DNA of 16,496 nt, taken from the NCBI GenBank assembly GCA_964460795.1, contig CAYWRU010000070.1:1-16496 (forward strand), given 5' to 3'. How positions within the stretch are numbered: the first letter of the stretch is position 1; each line of letters opens with the position of its first letter. This document shows positions 1 through 6,669 of the stretch, piece by piece. The DNA comes from CAZOOM01 sp964460795 (GTDB lineage Bacteria > Omnitrophota > Omnitrophia > Omnitrophales > Aquincolibacteriaceae). Under the pieces are notes generated by a model. The model was not told the origin of the DNA, ran no database searches, and worked only from the letters and a program-made list of their open reading frames with translations. The position numbers and the translations under genes were made by a program.

Positions 1-414
1 ATCCACAGGGAGCTCGGTACCTTATTATGGAATGAATGCGGCATGGCAAGAAGTGACGCGAGTCTTAAAAAAGCCCTGGCAAAAATCCCTGATTTGAGAA
101 ATGAATTCTGGTCGAATGTCAAAGTCTTGGGAGAAAATGAATCGCTTAATCAATCTTTGGAAAAAGCTGGGCGCTTGGCTGATTTTTTGGAATTTGCCGA
201 ACTGCTTTGCACCGATGCCTTGGAGAGAAAAGAATCCTGTGGCGGGCATTTCCGTGTGGAATATCAAGCTCCGGATGGAGAAGCGGCTCGTAATGATGAT
301 GAGTTTTGTTATGTGGCGGCCTGGGAATATAAGGGTATAGATCAAAAGCCGGAAGTGCATAAAGAGCCGCTCACCTTTGAAAATATCCCGCTGGCTCAGA
401 GGAGTTACAAGTAA
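1..414 (+). CDS. sdhA: Succinate dehydrogenase/fumarate reductase flavoprotein subunit, C-terminal part
   Basis: The reading frame is open from base 1 and ends at a TAA at 412-414, so only the last 137 codons are present; the FAD- and substrate-binding parts lie upstream of the window. The first visible residues (IHRELGTLLWNECGMAR) match the helical C-terminal domain of SdhA/FrdA, and the end carries the family's usual tail (WEYKG, then FENIPLAQRSYK). An ATG at position 43 is internal, not the start. SdhA oxidises succinate to fumarate on FAD and passes electrons to SdhB. The stop overlaps the sdhB start (TAATG), which supports one operon and translational coupling. FrdA cannot be excluded from this fragment, but the overlap with an SdhB-type subunit makes complex II very likely. 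Confidence 0.92.
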   Translation: MHRELGTLLWNECGMARSDASLKKALAKIPDLRNEFWSNVKVLGENESLNQSLEKAGRLADFLEFAELLCTDALERKESCGGHFRVEYQAPDGEAARNDDEFCYVAAWEYKGIDQKPEVHKEPLTFENIPLAQRSYK

Positions 415-1160
415 TGAATCTTAAATTGATCGTGTGGCGGCAGAAAAACGCCACGGCTAAGGGAAAATTTGAAACGCATGAGGTGACGGACATTCATGAT
501 CACATGTCGTTTCTTGAAATGCTAGATACTGTGAATGAGCGATTGATTGCTCAAGATAAAGAGCCGATTGCTTTTGATCATGACTGCCGGGAAGGGATCT
601 GCGGGGCCTGTTCCCTCATAATCAATGGCCGCCCTCATGGTCCTGAAAAAGCAACAACGACCTGTCAGCTTCACATGAGAAAATTTAAAGACGGCGATGT
701 GATTGTCATCGAGCCCTGGCGCGCCCGTGCCTTTCCGGTTCTTCGCGATCTGGTGGTGGACCGGAGTTCTTTTGATCGTGTAATCCAGTCCGGCGGGTAT
801 GTTTCGGTTTCCACAGGCTCAGCACCGGAAGCCAATATCATTCCTGTTCCCAAACAAAATGCTGAAAAAGCCATGGATGCAGCGCAGTGCATCGGATGCG
901 GCGCTTGCGTAGCAGCTTGCCCGAATGCCTCAGCCATGCTCTTTGTGGCTGCAAAAGTTTCTCAGCTGGCTTTATTGCCCCAAGGGCAAGTTGAGAGGGA
1001 AAAGCGGGTTCGGGATATGGTCCAGGCTATGGACCAAGAAGGATTTGGGGATTGCTCTAACCATTTTGAATGCGAAGCCGCATGCCCTAAAAATATCTCG
1101 GTTGAATTCATTGCTAAAATGAACCGGGAATATCTCAATTCTGCTTTAAAAAATAAATAG
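414..1160 (+). CDS. sdhB: Succinate dehydrogenase/fumarate reductase iron-sulfur subunit
   Basis: This 248-residue protein has the usual SdhB length and cysteine layout. Cys58, Cys63, Cys66 and Cys84 form the plant-ferredoxin-like [2Fe-2S] site (CREGICGAC). Cys159, Cys162 and Cys165 with Cys224 form the [4Fe-4S] site, and Cys169, Cys214 and Cys220 form the third cluster ([3Fe-4S] in most complex II enzymes). It carries electrons from the SdhA flavin to the membrane quinone. A GAGGAG ribosome binding site (399-404) lies 9 nt before the ATG, inside the end of sdhA. No membrane anchor gene follows, so sdhC is probably upstream, as in the sdhCAB order. The cluster spacing resembles the Bacteroidetes-type more than the E. 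coli-type enzyme; this is an impression without alignment. Confidence 0.96.
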   Translation: MNLKLIVWRQKNATAKGKFETHEVTDIHDHMSFLEMLDTVNERLIAQDKEPIAFDHDCREGICGACSLIINGRPHGPEKATTTCQLHMRKFKDGDVIVIEPWRARAFPVLRDLVVDRSSFDRVIQSGGYVSVSTGSAPEANIIPVPKQNAEKAMDAAQCIGCGACVAACPNASAMLFVAAKVSQLALLPQGQVEREKRVRDMVQAMDQEGFGDCSNHFECEAACPKNISVEFIAKMNREYLNSALKNK

Positions 1161-1174
1161 CCTCCCGTTTAGTT

Positions 1175-1191
1175 TTGGCATCATGCTTGCT
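1175..1191 (+). promoter_or_regulatory. Sigma-54 (-24/-12) promoter for amtB-glnK
   Basis: TTGGCATCATGCTTGCT matches the sigma-54 consensus TTGGCACG-N4-TTGCW. GG (1177-1178) and GC (1189-1190) are separated by exactly 10 nt, as required. The transcript should start near 1201-1204, about 110 nt before the amtB start. Sigma-54 with NtrC-type activation is the classical control of glnK-amtB units, so the position makes biological sense. I did not recognise an NtrC site; it would be expected upstream, within sdhB. Confidence 0.75.
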
Positions 1192-1270
1192 GATCATGAG
1201 ACATGTGTTTCCCCCGTAACAAAACAAGGTATAGTCCTCTCTGTTTCGTAAGAATCAGAGGTAGGGACAA

Positions 1271-1292
1271 ATTTGTCTTTTGTAAGACAAAT
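1271..1292 (+). promoter_or_regulatory. Hairpin in the amtB leader
   Basis: ATTTGTCTT (1271-1279) and AAGACAAAT (1284-1292) are perfect complements around a 4-nt loop, 11 nt before the amtB ribosome binding site. It has no U tract, so it is unlikely to be an intrinsic terminator. It lies in the predicted 5' leader and could affect ribosome access or mRNA stability. That role is inference. Confidence 0.4.
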
Positions 1293-1303
1293 ATGTGAAC
1301 CAT

Positions 1304-1308
1304 GGAGG
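1304..1308 (+). promoter_or_regulatory. Ribosome binding site that decides the amtB start
   Basis: GGAGG lies 5 nt before the ATG at 1314 and inside the reading frame that would begin at the ATG at 1302. It therefore favours 1314, which also gives a clean signal peptide beginning MKKRN. Confidence 0.8.
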
Positions 1309-1313
1309 TTATC

Positions 1314-2645
1314 ATGAAGAAACGGAACCTAATCATGGCCTTTTCCGCCTTGATTATCAGTTTGGTTTTCAGCCAGACTGCTTTTGCAGCGGATGTTGCC
1401 GTAGATTCCGGCGTCACATCCTGGATGCTGACATCAACAGCCCTTGTGCTTCTGATGGTCCCGGGTCTGGCCATGTTCTATGGCGGACTTGTGAGAACCA
1501 AAAATGTTTTAGGAACCATGATGCATAGTTTTGTTGCCATGGCTCTTATTGGAGTGCTCTGGGTGGTCTGCGGTTATGCTATGAGCTTTGGAAAAAATGC
1601 CTTAGGCGGATGGATTGGCTGGGATCCAAAACTTCTTTTTTTGACGGGTATCGACGATACGATTAGCGCGAATCAGATTCCCGAGTATGTTTTTGCAATG
1701 TTTCAAGGGAAGTTTGCGATTATCACGCCTGCTTTGATTGCAGGAGCTTTTGCCGAACGCGTCAGCTTTAAGGGTTATTGCGTTTACATCACCCTTTGGA
1801 GTTTGCTCGTCTACAATCCACTCTGTCATTGGGTATGGGCATCGGATGGATTTCTTTTTAACCTAGGAGCCATGGGTGCAATTGATTTTGCAGGCGGCAC
1901 TGTGGTTCATATTTCCGCCGGAATCAGCGCTCTTGTCGCTGCTCTTTTTTTGGGTGCCCGCCGCGGTTATCCCAAAACGGCTATGCAGCCCAATAATTTG
2001 GTCATGACCCTCACCGGAGCAGGACTGCTTTGGGTGGGCTGGTTTGGTTTTAATGCGGGAAGTTCCGTGGCTTCTGGGCTAAGTACAGCCCGGGCCTTAA
2101 CAGTAACTCAATCTGCGGCGGCCTCTGGAGCTCTGATGTGGATTATTTTAGAAGCTCTCAAGCACAAGAAAGCAACGAGCTTGGGAATTGCCTCCGGCAT
2201 CCTGGCAGGTCTTGTGGCCATCACTCCTGCCGCAGGTGTGGTTCAGGTCCCGGGAGCATTAGCTCTGGGAGCACTGGCCTCTATTATCTGCTTCTTCGGA
2301 CTTTCGCTCAAAACAAAACTGGGTTATGACGACAGCCTGGACGTTTTCGGAATTCACGGCGTGGCTGGCATTTTTGGCGCCATCGGACTTAGTTTTTTCA
2401 TTCGTCCGAGCTGGCTCGCCGAGGCCGCGCAAAAAGTTGGAGGATCCTGGAGCTGGATCGAGCAATTGAGAATTCAAGCAACTGCGGTCGGAATTACGAT
2501 TGGTTATACCGCAATCGTGAGTTTCATTCTCGTCATCTTGGTGGAAAAATTAGTTGGATTTCGAGCTAAAGAAAAAGAAGAGATGGCAGGACTTGATACG
2601 AGCATGCATAGTGAACACGGCTACGGCCTGATCAATCTGAATTGA
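1314..2645 (+). CDS. amtB: Ammonium transporter, Amt/MEP/Rh family
   Basis: This is a 443-residue multi-spanning inner-membrane channel for ammonium. The start at 1314 gives a signal peptide with a positive start (MKKRN), a hydrophobic core and a TAFA-AD cleavage site, as in E. coli AmtB. Family hallmarks are the DFAGGTVVHI block, holding the conserved Asp and the first twin pore His, and FGIHGVAG with the second pore His. Aromatic residues of the periplasmic gate region (YVFAMFQ, CHWVWA) are present. Length and about eleven hydrophobic segments fit the family. A PII gene follows after 9 nt, the standard pair in which PII blocks the channel when nitrogen is ample. Expression is probably nitrogen-controlled through the sigma-54 promoter upstream. 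Confidence 0.97.
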   Translation: MKKRNLIMAFSALIISLVFSQTAFAADVAVDSGVTSWMLTSTALVLLMVPGLAMFYGGLVRTKNVLGTMMHSFVAMALIGVLWVVCGYAMSFGKNALGGWIGWDPKLLFLTGIDDTISANQIPEYVFAMFQGKFAIITPALIAGAFAERVSFKGYCVYITLWSLLVYNPLCHWVWASDGFLFNLGAMGAIDFAGGTVVHISAGISALVAALFLGARRGYPKTAMQPNNLVMTLTGAGLLWVGWFGFNAGSSVASGLSTARALTVTQSAAASGALMWIILEALKHKKATSLGIASGILAGLVAITPAAGVVQVPGALALGALASIICFFGLSLKTKLGYDDSLDVFGIHGVAGIFGAIGLSFFIRPSWLAEAAQKVGGSWSWIEQLRIQATAVGITIGYTAIVSFILVILVEKLVGFRAKEKEEMAGLDTSMHSEHGYGLINLN

Positions 2646-2654
2646 GGTGGATTT

Positions 2655-2999
2655 ATGAAACTTGTGACAGCGATTATTCAGCCTGATAAATTGGATGAAG
2701 TGCGCGAGTCTCTCATTGCTGCCAAAATTACCCGGATCACGGTCAGCCGTGTTACCGGACACGGTCGGCAAGGGGATGAGGAACTTTATCGCGGACAAAT
2801 TGTGGCGCCGAATCTTATTCCGAAGGTCCGGCTCGACATTGCCTGCAATGATGAGTTTGTTCAAATCACCATTGATGCAATCCTTAAAACGGCCAAGCAC
2901 GGAGATGAGGGAAAGATCGGCGATGGCAAGATCTTTGTCGTTCCTCTGGAACAGTGTATCCGGATTCGAACCGGGGAAAAAGGATCGATCGCTATCTAA
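2655..2999 (+). CDS. glnK: PII signal-transduction protein (GlnB/GlnK family) with atypical T-loop
   Basis: This 114-residue protein has the PII fold signatures: GHGRQ before the T-loop, IPKVR after it, GDGKIFV in the B-loop and IRIRTGEKG near the C-terminus, with the Lys and Arg residues that bind ATP/ADP. PII proteins sense 2-oxoglutarate and adenylate charge and dock on AmtB through the T-loop. The gene follows amtB after 9 nt behind a GAGGTGG site, hence the GlnK assignment. Two departures stand out. The T-loop reads GDEELYRGQIVAPNL, one residue shorter than E. coli GlnB, with Val50 at the uridylylated Tyr51 position (Tyr45 matches Tyr46). The B-loop has HGDE where GlnB has one residue. 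From memory this belongs to a known PII subfamily linked to amtB in several non-enteric phyla; uridylylation by GlnD at the usual site is not expected. Confidence 0.95.
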   Translation: MKLVTAIIQPDKLDEVRESLIAAKITRITVSRVTGHGRQGDEELYRGQIVAPNLIPKVRLDIACNDEFVQITIDAILKTAKHGDEGKIGDGKIFVVPLEQCIRIRTGEKGSIAI

Positions 3000-3078
3000 C
3001 GTGAAACGTGAAGAGTGAAGCGTGAAGAGCAAAACAACAGGCTCGTTACGCTTCACTTTTCACGGCTTCACGCTTCAC
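3000..3078. repeat. Heptad-repeat hairpin after glnK
   Basis: Four 7-nt units run in tandem from the base after the glnK stop: CGTGAAA, CGTGAAG, AGTGAAG, CGTGAAG (3000-3027). A degenerate inverted set fills 3049-3078 (CGCTTCA, CTTTTCA and similar). The arms pair: GAGC (3027-3030) with GCTC (3041-3044), AGTGAAGCG (3014-3022) with CGCTTCACT (3049-3057), CGTGAA (3007-3012) with TTCACG (3059-3064). It is likely a repeat element that also shapes the 3' end of the amtB-glnK mRNA. No U tract follows. Confidence 0.85.
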
Positions 3079-3101
3079 AAATAATCCTTTAATACTGCTA
3101 T

Positions 3102-3131
3102 TTGATTCTTTGCCTCCATCTCTGCTAGATT
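3102..3131 (+). promoter_or_regulatory. Candidate sigma-70 promoter for the SDR-orn genes
   Basis: TTGATT (3102-3107) and TAGATT (3126-3131) each match the -35 and -10 consensus at four of six bases, with an 18-nt spacer. The -10 ends 24 nt before the next ATG. Nothing else in this gap looks like a promoter. Confidence 0.4.
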
Positions 3132-3155
3132 CCTACCTGAAACGGAGACTTCCTT

Positions 3156-4004
3156 ATGTATGACATTTTAATTGTCGGCGGGGGTTACCTAGGAAGCCGG
3201 ATTGCGCAGCATTTTTGCGAGGCCAAGCAGCGCGTCACGGTCATCAAACGAACCGATTCCCGCAAGGCATTTTTTGATCAGATCGGTGCCAAGCTCATTT
3301 CCTCGGATCTCAGGTCTCCCGAATCTATCCCCAAAATCCCCAAGGCTCATTTTATTTTGATCGCACTCGCTCCGGATGAGAGAACAGACCGGGATTATGA
3401 AGAGACCTATGTTGCGGCTGTCCAAAACTTTTTGAATGCATACGCGGTCAATCCAAGACCTCTTTTCCTGCTTTACATTTCCAGTACCGGAGTTTATGGC
3501 TCCAAACAAACGGGGAATCTGGACGAGGATGTACTTCCTCAACCTGAATCAGTGCGCGGCAAAATTCTTTTGGCTGCGGAAAAACAAATCCTAATCTCTG
3601 CTTATCCCTCGGCAATCTTTCGTCTTTCCGGGATCTATGGCCCCGGCCGGAACCGTATCGAGCAAGTCCGGACTCAAGCTTGGGGCCCCGCGCATCCGGA
3701 TAAACTCATGCACATGATTCATGTAGACGATGTTGTGAAGGCCGTGGCGCTTCTTTATAAACGGGCCCAACCGGGGAAAATATATCTTGGGGTGGATGAG
3801 GAGCCGGTGTTGGAATCCGAATTTTATCCGTGGCTTGCTAAACGTCTTAACGTCCCGTTTCCCGCGGATTTCATAGTGCGTGAAAAGGTCCTGGAAAGGC
3901 AGTATACTAACCTCGGCCTTAAGACCTTGGGATTTCAATTCACTTACCCGAATTTCAAAGCAGGTTACAACGAAATCATAGAAAGCATGAGTAAATCAGT
4001 ATGA
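3156..4004 (+). CDS. NAD-dependent epimerase/dehydratase-like SDR (YeeZ-like)
   Basis: This 282-residue protein starts with a Rossmann fold, MYDILIVGGGYLG, whose glycine-rich loop is at residues 8-13. A later YISSTGVYG segment is the equivalent of the SDR catalytic Ser/Tyr region, but the standard YxxxK follows poorly, as in atypical SDRs. RLSGIYGPGRNRIEQV and the MIHVDDVVKA stretch are typical of nucleotide-sugar-epimerase-like SDRs. The nearest family I recognise is E. coli YeeZ and related proteins, whose substrate is unknown. A GGAG (3142-3145) precedes the start. The stop overlaps the orn start (ATGA), so the two are probably co-translated. I cannot infer a substrate. Confidence 0.85.
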   Translation: MYDILIVGGGYLGSRIAQHFCEAKQRVTVIKRTDSRKAFFDQIGAKLISSDLRSPESIPKIPKAHFILIALAPDERTDRDYEETYVAAVQNFLNAYAVNPRPLFLLYISSTGVYGSKQTGNLDEDVLPQPESVRGKILLAAEKQILISAYPSAIFRLSGIYGPGRNRIEQVRTQAWGPAHPDKLMHMIHVDDVVKAVALLYKRAQPGKIYLGVDEEPVLESEFYPWLAKRLNVPFPADFIVREKVLERQYTNLGLKTLGFQFTYPNFKAGYNEIIESMSKSV

Positions 4005-4627
4005 CTCCAGATGCCAAAAAAAAGCATGAGCAGCGTCTTGTATGGATTGATATGGAAATGAGCGGGCTTGACCCCAAAAAAGAGCGCGTGCTTGAGATCG
4101 CGACCATTATTACGGACAAAAAACTGAATGTCCTGGAGGAGGGGCCGGATCTTGTGATTCATCAGCCGGACAATGTACTGGACGGCATGGATGAGTGGAA
4201 CAAGAAGCATCATTCGCGTTCCGGGCTGATTCAGGCGGTCAAAGAATCGAAGATTACTCTTAAAAAAGCAGAAAAAATGACGCTGGAATTTATCAAAAAA
4301 TACTGTCCTGAACCCAAGATTGCACTTCTTTCAGGCAATTCGATCCACCACGACCGCCGTTTCATTGAGCGCTACATGCCGAAAATTCACGACTATCTTC
4401 ACTACCGCCACATTGATGTGAGCACCATTAAATCCGTCATTATGTTCTGGTATCCGGGAAGCAAGAAGACTTATGAAAAGAAAAGCACGCACCGAGCGCT
4501 GGACGACATCCGCGAATCCATTATCGAGCTCCGCCACTACCGCAAAAAATACTTCAAAGCTTTCGTCAAGCAGCCCCAGCCCGCTTCTCACAGCTCCACC
4601 TTTCATTCCCACAGCCATGAAAATTAA
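4001..4627 (+). CDS. orn: Oligoribonuclease (DEDDh 3'-5' exoribonuclease)
   Basis: Orn degrades di- to pentaribonucleotides, including pGpG, to mononucleotides in the cytoplasm. The DEDDh residues are visible: Asp17 and Glu19 (WIDMEMSGLD), Asp118 (NSIHHDRRF), and His164 with Asp169 (THRALDDIRES). HYRHIDVSTIK matches the family block around the HYRYLDVST motif. At 208 residues it is longer than E. coli Orn (181); the excess is a short N-terminal extension and a His/Ser-rich tail from about residue 187 (HSSTFHSHSH), which is not part of the nuclease fold. Its ATG overlaps the TGA of the SDR gene. Orn is known mainly from proteobacteria, actinobacteria and some other lineages, so it excludes many Firmicutes-type hosts. 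Confidence 0.95.
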   Translation: MTPDAKKKHEQRLVWIDMEMSGLDPKKERVLEIATIITDKKLNVLEEGPDLVIHQPDNVLDGMDEWNKKHHSRSGLIQAVKESKITLKKAEKMTLEFIKKYCPEPKIALLSGNSIHHDRRFIERYMPKIHDYLHYRHIDVSTIKSVIMFWYPGSKKTYEKKSTHRALDDIRESIIELRHYRKKYFKAFVKQPQPASHSSTFHSHSHEN

Positions 4628-4632
4628 TCGTA

Positions 4633-4648
4633 CACACCTATGAATAAA
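4633..4648 (+). repeat. Imperfect direct repeat, left copy
   Basis: CACACCTATGAATAAA matches CATACCTATGAACAAA at 5235-5250 at 14 of 16 positions. The right copy contains the miaB start codon and its first three codons. The pair brackets the AT-rich gene at 4666-5211. It may mark an insertion or a local duplication; 16 bp is short enough to need testing against orthologous loci. Confidence 0.5.
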
Positions 4649-4669
4649 CTGATGGGGGCATACAAATGA
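4640..4669 (+). CDS. Possible 9-codon upstream ORF before the AT-rich gene
   Basis: ATG at 4640 opens a short frame MNKLMGAYK whose TGA (4667-4669) overlaps the ATG of the next gene as ATGA. Its first three codons encode MNK, the same as the start of MiaB, and lie in the direct repeat. It could be a leader peptide coupled to the downstream gene, a remnant of a duplicated miaB start, or chance. It has no clear ribosome binding site. Confidence 0.2.
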   Translation: MNKLMGAYK

Positions 4670-5211
4670 ATACTTATGAATTAATGATGCTAATTGCAAT
4701 AGTGGCGGGCCCTATTTTGGCTGTTCAAATACAAAAAATGATTGATAAGGCAAATGAAGATAAAAACAGAAAAATGTGGTTATTTTCAAATTTGATGGCG
4801 ACGCGAGCGATGCCAGTATCGCCGTTGCACGTAGAGGCCTTGAATAGAATCGACATAGAATTTTATAAAAATAAAAAGGTCACGGATGCTTGGAAGCTAT
4901 TGTTGGATAATTTCGGGAACTATCCATTGGATCCAAAAGCCTCTGATTTTCAAGTTAAGCTTAATTCCTGCTCGGAAAAATCCAATGAGCTTCTTATTGA
5001 TCTTCTGTATCAAATGGGTAAATCATTAGGGTATGATTTCGACAAAGTTCACCTAAAGAGAGGGGTTTATTTTCCTAAGGGTCATACGGATCTTGAGTCA
5101 GAGCAACAAATTATTCGCAGAGCTTTATTAGAGATTCTTGTCGGCAAAAAATCCCTTCCAATCGAATTTACTAATTTGCCAGATCAAGATGGGCCAAAAA
5201 CTCCAGAGTAA
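4666..5211 (+). CDS. Hypothetical protein, DUF6680-like, with N-terminal membrane helix
   Basis: This 181-residue protein has unknown function. Residues 5-20 (ELMMLIAIVAGPILAVQ) form one hydrophobic helix, followed by a charged stretch (KMIDKANEDKNRKMW) and a soluble helical body. The pattern of membrane helix, LMATRAMPVSPLHVEALNRI, IEFYKNKKVTDAWK resembles the family I remember as DUF6680; this is from memory. A GGGGG run (4654-4658) lies 7 nt before the ATG. The gene is visibly more AT-rich than its neighbours and uses many AAA, AAT and TTA codons, which suggests recent transfer. It separates orn from miaB and is bracketed by a 16-bp imperfect direct repeat. No transposase or partner gene is present. 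Related proteins may be linked to phage or accessory regions, but I cannot support a specific role. Confidence 0.8.
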   Translation: MNTYELMMLIAIVAGPILAVQIQKMIDKANEDKNRKMWLFSNLMATRAMPVSPLHVEALNRIDIEFYKNKKVTDAWKLLLDNFGNYPLDPKASDFQVKLNSCSEKSNELLIDLLYQMGKSLGYDFDKVHLKRGVYFPKGHTDLESEQQIIRRALLEILVGKKSLPIEFTNLPDQDGPKTPE

Positions 5212-5234
5212 GCATCCCATCCTCTAGTTATCAG

Positions 5235-5250
5235 CATACCTATGAACAAA
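5235..5250 (+). repeat. Imperfect direct repeat, right copy at the miaB start
   Basis: CATACCTATGAACAAA carries the miaB ATG at 5242. It matches 4633-4648 at 14 of 16 bases. See the left copy for its meaning. Confidence 0.5.
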
Positions 5251-6630
5251 AATCTTAAAGTTTCCATCAAAACGTTCGGGTGTCAGATGAATGTTTATGA
5301 CTCTGAGGTGGCGTCGGGGATTTTGGAGCATCAGGGCTACCAAATTATCCAAGAGGCGGAGTCTGAGGAAAATGGAAACACCGCGAATGGAAAAGGGAAG
5401 GAATGGTACGAAGCCCCGGCTGATGTCGTGATTATGAATACCTGTTCAGTCAGGGAACACGCCGAAGACCGGGTCTATAGCCGTCTGGGGATGCTCCGAG
5501 TCGCCAAAGAAACAAAACCGGACATGATTGTGGGACTCATGGGATGCATGGTGGAGGAGCACCGGGAAAAACTTTTTCGGAGATTTCCACAGCTTGATTT
5601 CATGGCCGGAACGCGCAATGTCAAAGACATCCCGGATCTAATCCGACAAGTGAGGGAACGCCGCAAACAAGTTTCCGCCATCCGCGAAGAGGGGATCGCC
5701 ATTGAGTATACGGACCTGATCCAGCGCAGCGCTCCTTACCAGGCCTGGTTGCCGATTATGACGGGCTGCAATAAAGTCTGTACGTTTTGCATTGTCCCAA
5801 AAACACGCGGCGCTGAGATCTCCATGAAGGCGCGCGATGTTTACCGGGAAGTCTCGCGCATCGTGGAATCCGGCGTTCCCTGGGTCACGCTGCTCGGACA
5901 AAATGTAAATAGCTATCACGGTGAAGAAGAAGGCAGCGCGGCAGTGACTTTCCCGGATCTTTTGGATCGTCTAGCCGGAATTCCAGGCTTAAAGCGGATC
6001 GCGTTTACAACTTCGCATCCGCATGACGCCGTAGAGGAGCTTTTTCAGGTTATGGCCAAGCATCCGAATATCTCACGCCGCTTTCATCTTCCGCTCCAGT
6101 CCGGATCCGACCGCATGTTAAAACGCATGAAGCGACTGCATACCTTTGCGGAATATAAAGAGAAAATTGATCGGCTCCGCGCCCTTGTGCCCGATGTTTC
6201 TGTGACCACGGATATCATTGTTGGATTCTCCGGTGAAACCGAGGCCGATCATCAAGAAACCTTGAAGGCTCTCCGTGAACTTCAATTTGACGGTGCCTAT
6301 ATTTTTAAGTACTCGGTTCGACCCGGTACGCCCGCCGCCAAACTTGAAGATGATGTCTTGCCTGAAGAAAAAGACCGGCGTCATCAGGAACTTCTTGCGC
6401 TCCAAAATGGAATTACGACAAAGACCAATGAAGCGGATCTTGGAAAGACATTTTCTGTTCTCTTGGAATCCGAATCGCCCCGCCGTGAAGGATTTCTTTT
6501 GGGCCGCACGCATCAGGATAAAAAAGTGGCGGTCCAGGCCTCGTCAGAATATTTGGGGAAATTTGTCGATGTCAAATTGGAATCACTGGAGCGCGAAACT
6601 TTTATTGGTTCTTTAAAGGGACAGGTCTGA
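5242..6630 (+). CDS. miaB: tRNA-2-methylthio-N6-dimethylallyladenosine synthase
   Basis: MiaB adds a methylthio group at C2 of i6A37 in tRNAs that read codons starting with U. The 462-residue protein shows the full methylthiotransferase layout: an N-terminal UPF0004 domain with auxiliary-cluster cysteines Cys14 (TFGCQMN), Cys68 (NTCSVREHAE) and Cys102 (MGCM); the radical SAM CxxxCxxC at Cys176, Cys180 and Cys183 (TGCNKVCTFC); and a C-terminal TRAM-type RNA-binding domain (about residues 390-460). The TCSVREHAEDR and VPKTRG blocks favour MiaB over RimO or MtaB. A hydrophilic insert of about 20 residues, rich in Glu, Gly and Asn, lies at residues 37-57 within the first domain. The ribosome binding site is weak. 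The last codons and the stop fall inside a GGGAC hairpin, so the C-terminus KGQV is encoded by it. miaA is not in the window. Confidence 0.96.
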   Translation: MNKNLKVSIKTFGCQMNVYDSEVASGILEHQGYQIIQEAESEENGNTANGKGKEWYEAPADVVIMNTCSVREHAEDRVYSRLGMLRVAKETKPDMIVGLMGCMVEEHREKLFRRFPQLDFMAGTRNVKDIPDLIRQVRERRKQVSAIREEGIAIEYTDLIQRSAPYQAWLPIMTGCNKVCTFCIVPKTRGAEISMKARDVYREVSRIVESGVPWVTLLGQNVNSYHGEEEGSAAVTFPDLLDRLAGIPGLKRIAFTTSHPHDAVEELFQVMAKHPNISRRFHLPLQSGSDRMLKRMKRLHTFAEYKEKIDRLRALVPDVSVTTDIIVGFSGETEADHQETLKALRELQFDGAYIFKYSVRPGTPAAKLEDDVLPEEKDRRHQELLALQNGITTKTNEADLGKTFSVLLESESPRREGFLLGRTHQDKKVAVQASSEYLGKFVDVKLESLERETFIGSLKGQV

Positions 6631-6653
6631 GAAGGTAAAGCAGACCTGTCCCT
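6617..6653. repeat. GGGAC-type hairpin, copy 1 (REP-like)
   Basis: AGGGACAGGTCTG (6617-6629) and CAGACCTGTCCCT (6641-6653) are perfect 13-bp complements around an 11-nt loop (AGAAGGTAAAG). The left arm includes the last codons of miaB and its TGA begins at 6628. The right arm ends 16 nt before the nnrE start. No U tract follows, so a terminator role is doubtful. A related hairpin lies at 7468-7502. Confidence 0.8.
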
Positions 6654-6669
6654 GACCTATTCATTATTT

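Noticed and set aside
1271..1292. Intrinsic terminator of sdhB
   Set aside because: The stem is AT-rich with no following U tract and lies downstream of the sigma-54 promoter, so it belongs to the amtB leader.
1302..1313. Amt start at ATG 1302
   Set aside because: It would place the GGAGG site inside the coding region; ATG 1314 has that site at 5 nt and gives a proper signal peptide.
2550..3056. 168-codon open frame on the - strand over glnK
   Set aside because: It covers the conserved glnK and the heptad repeat, has no recognisable motif and is a shadow of the + strand gene.
3000..3078. CRISPR array
   Set aside because: Units are 7 nt with no spacers and the second half is inverted, unlike direct repeats of a CRISPR.
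4640..4669. Regulatory leader peptide with attenuator
   Set aside because: The 9-codon frame has no codon run or alternative hairpins expected of attenuation; listed only as a possible small ORF.
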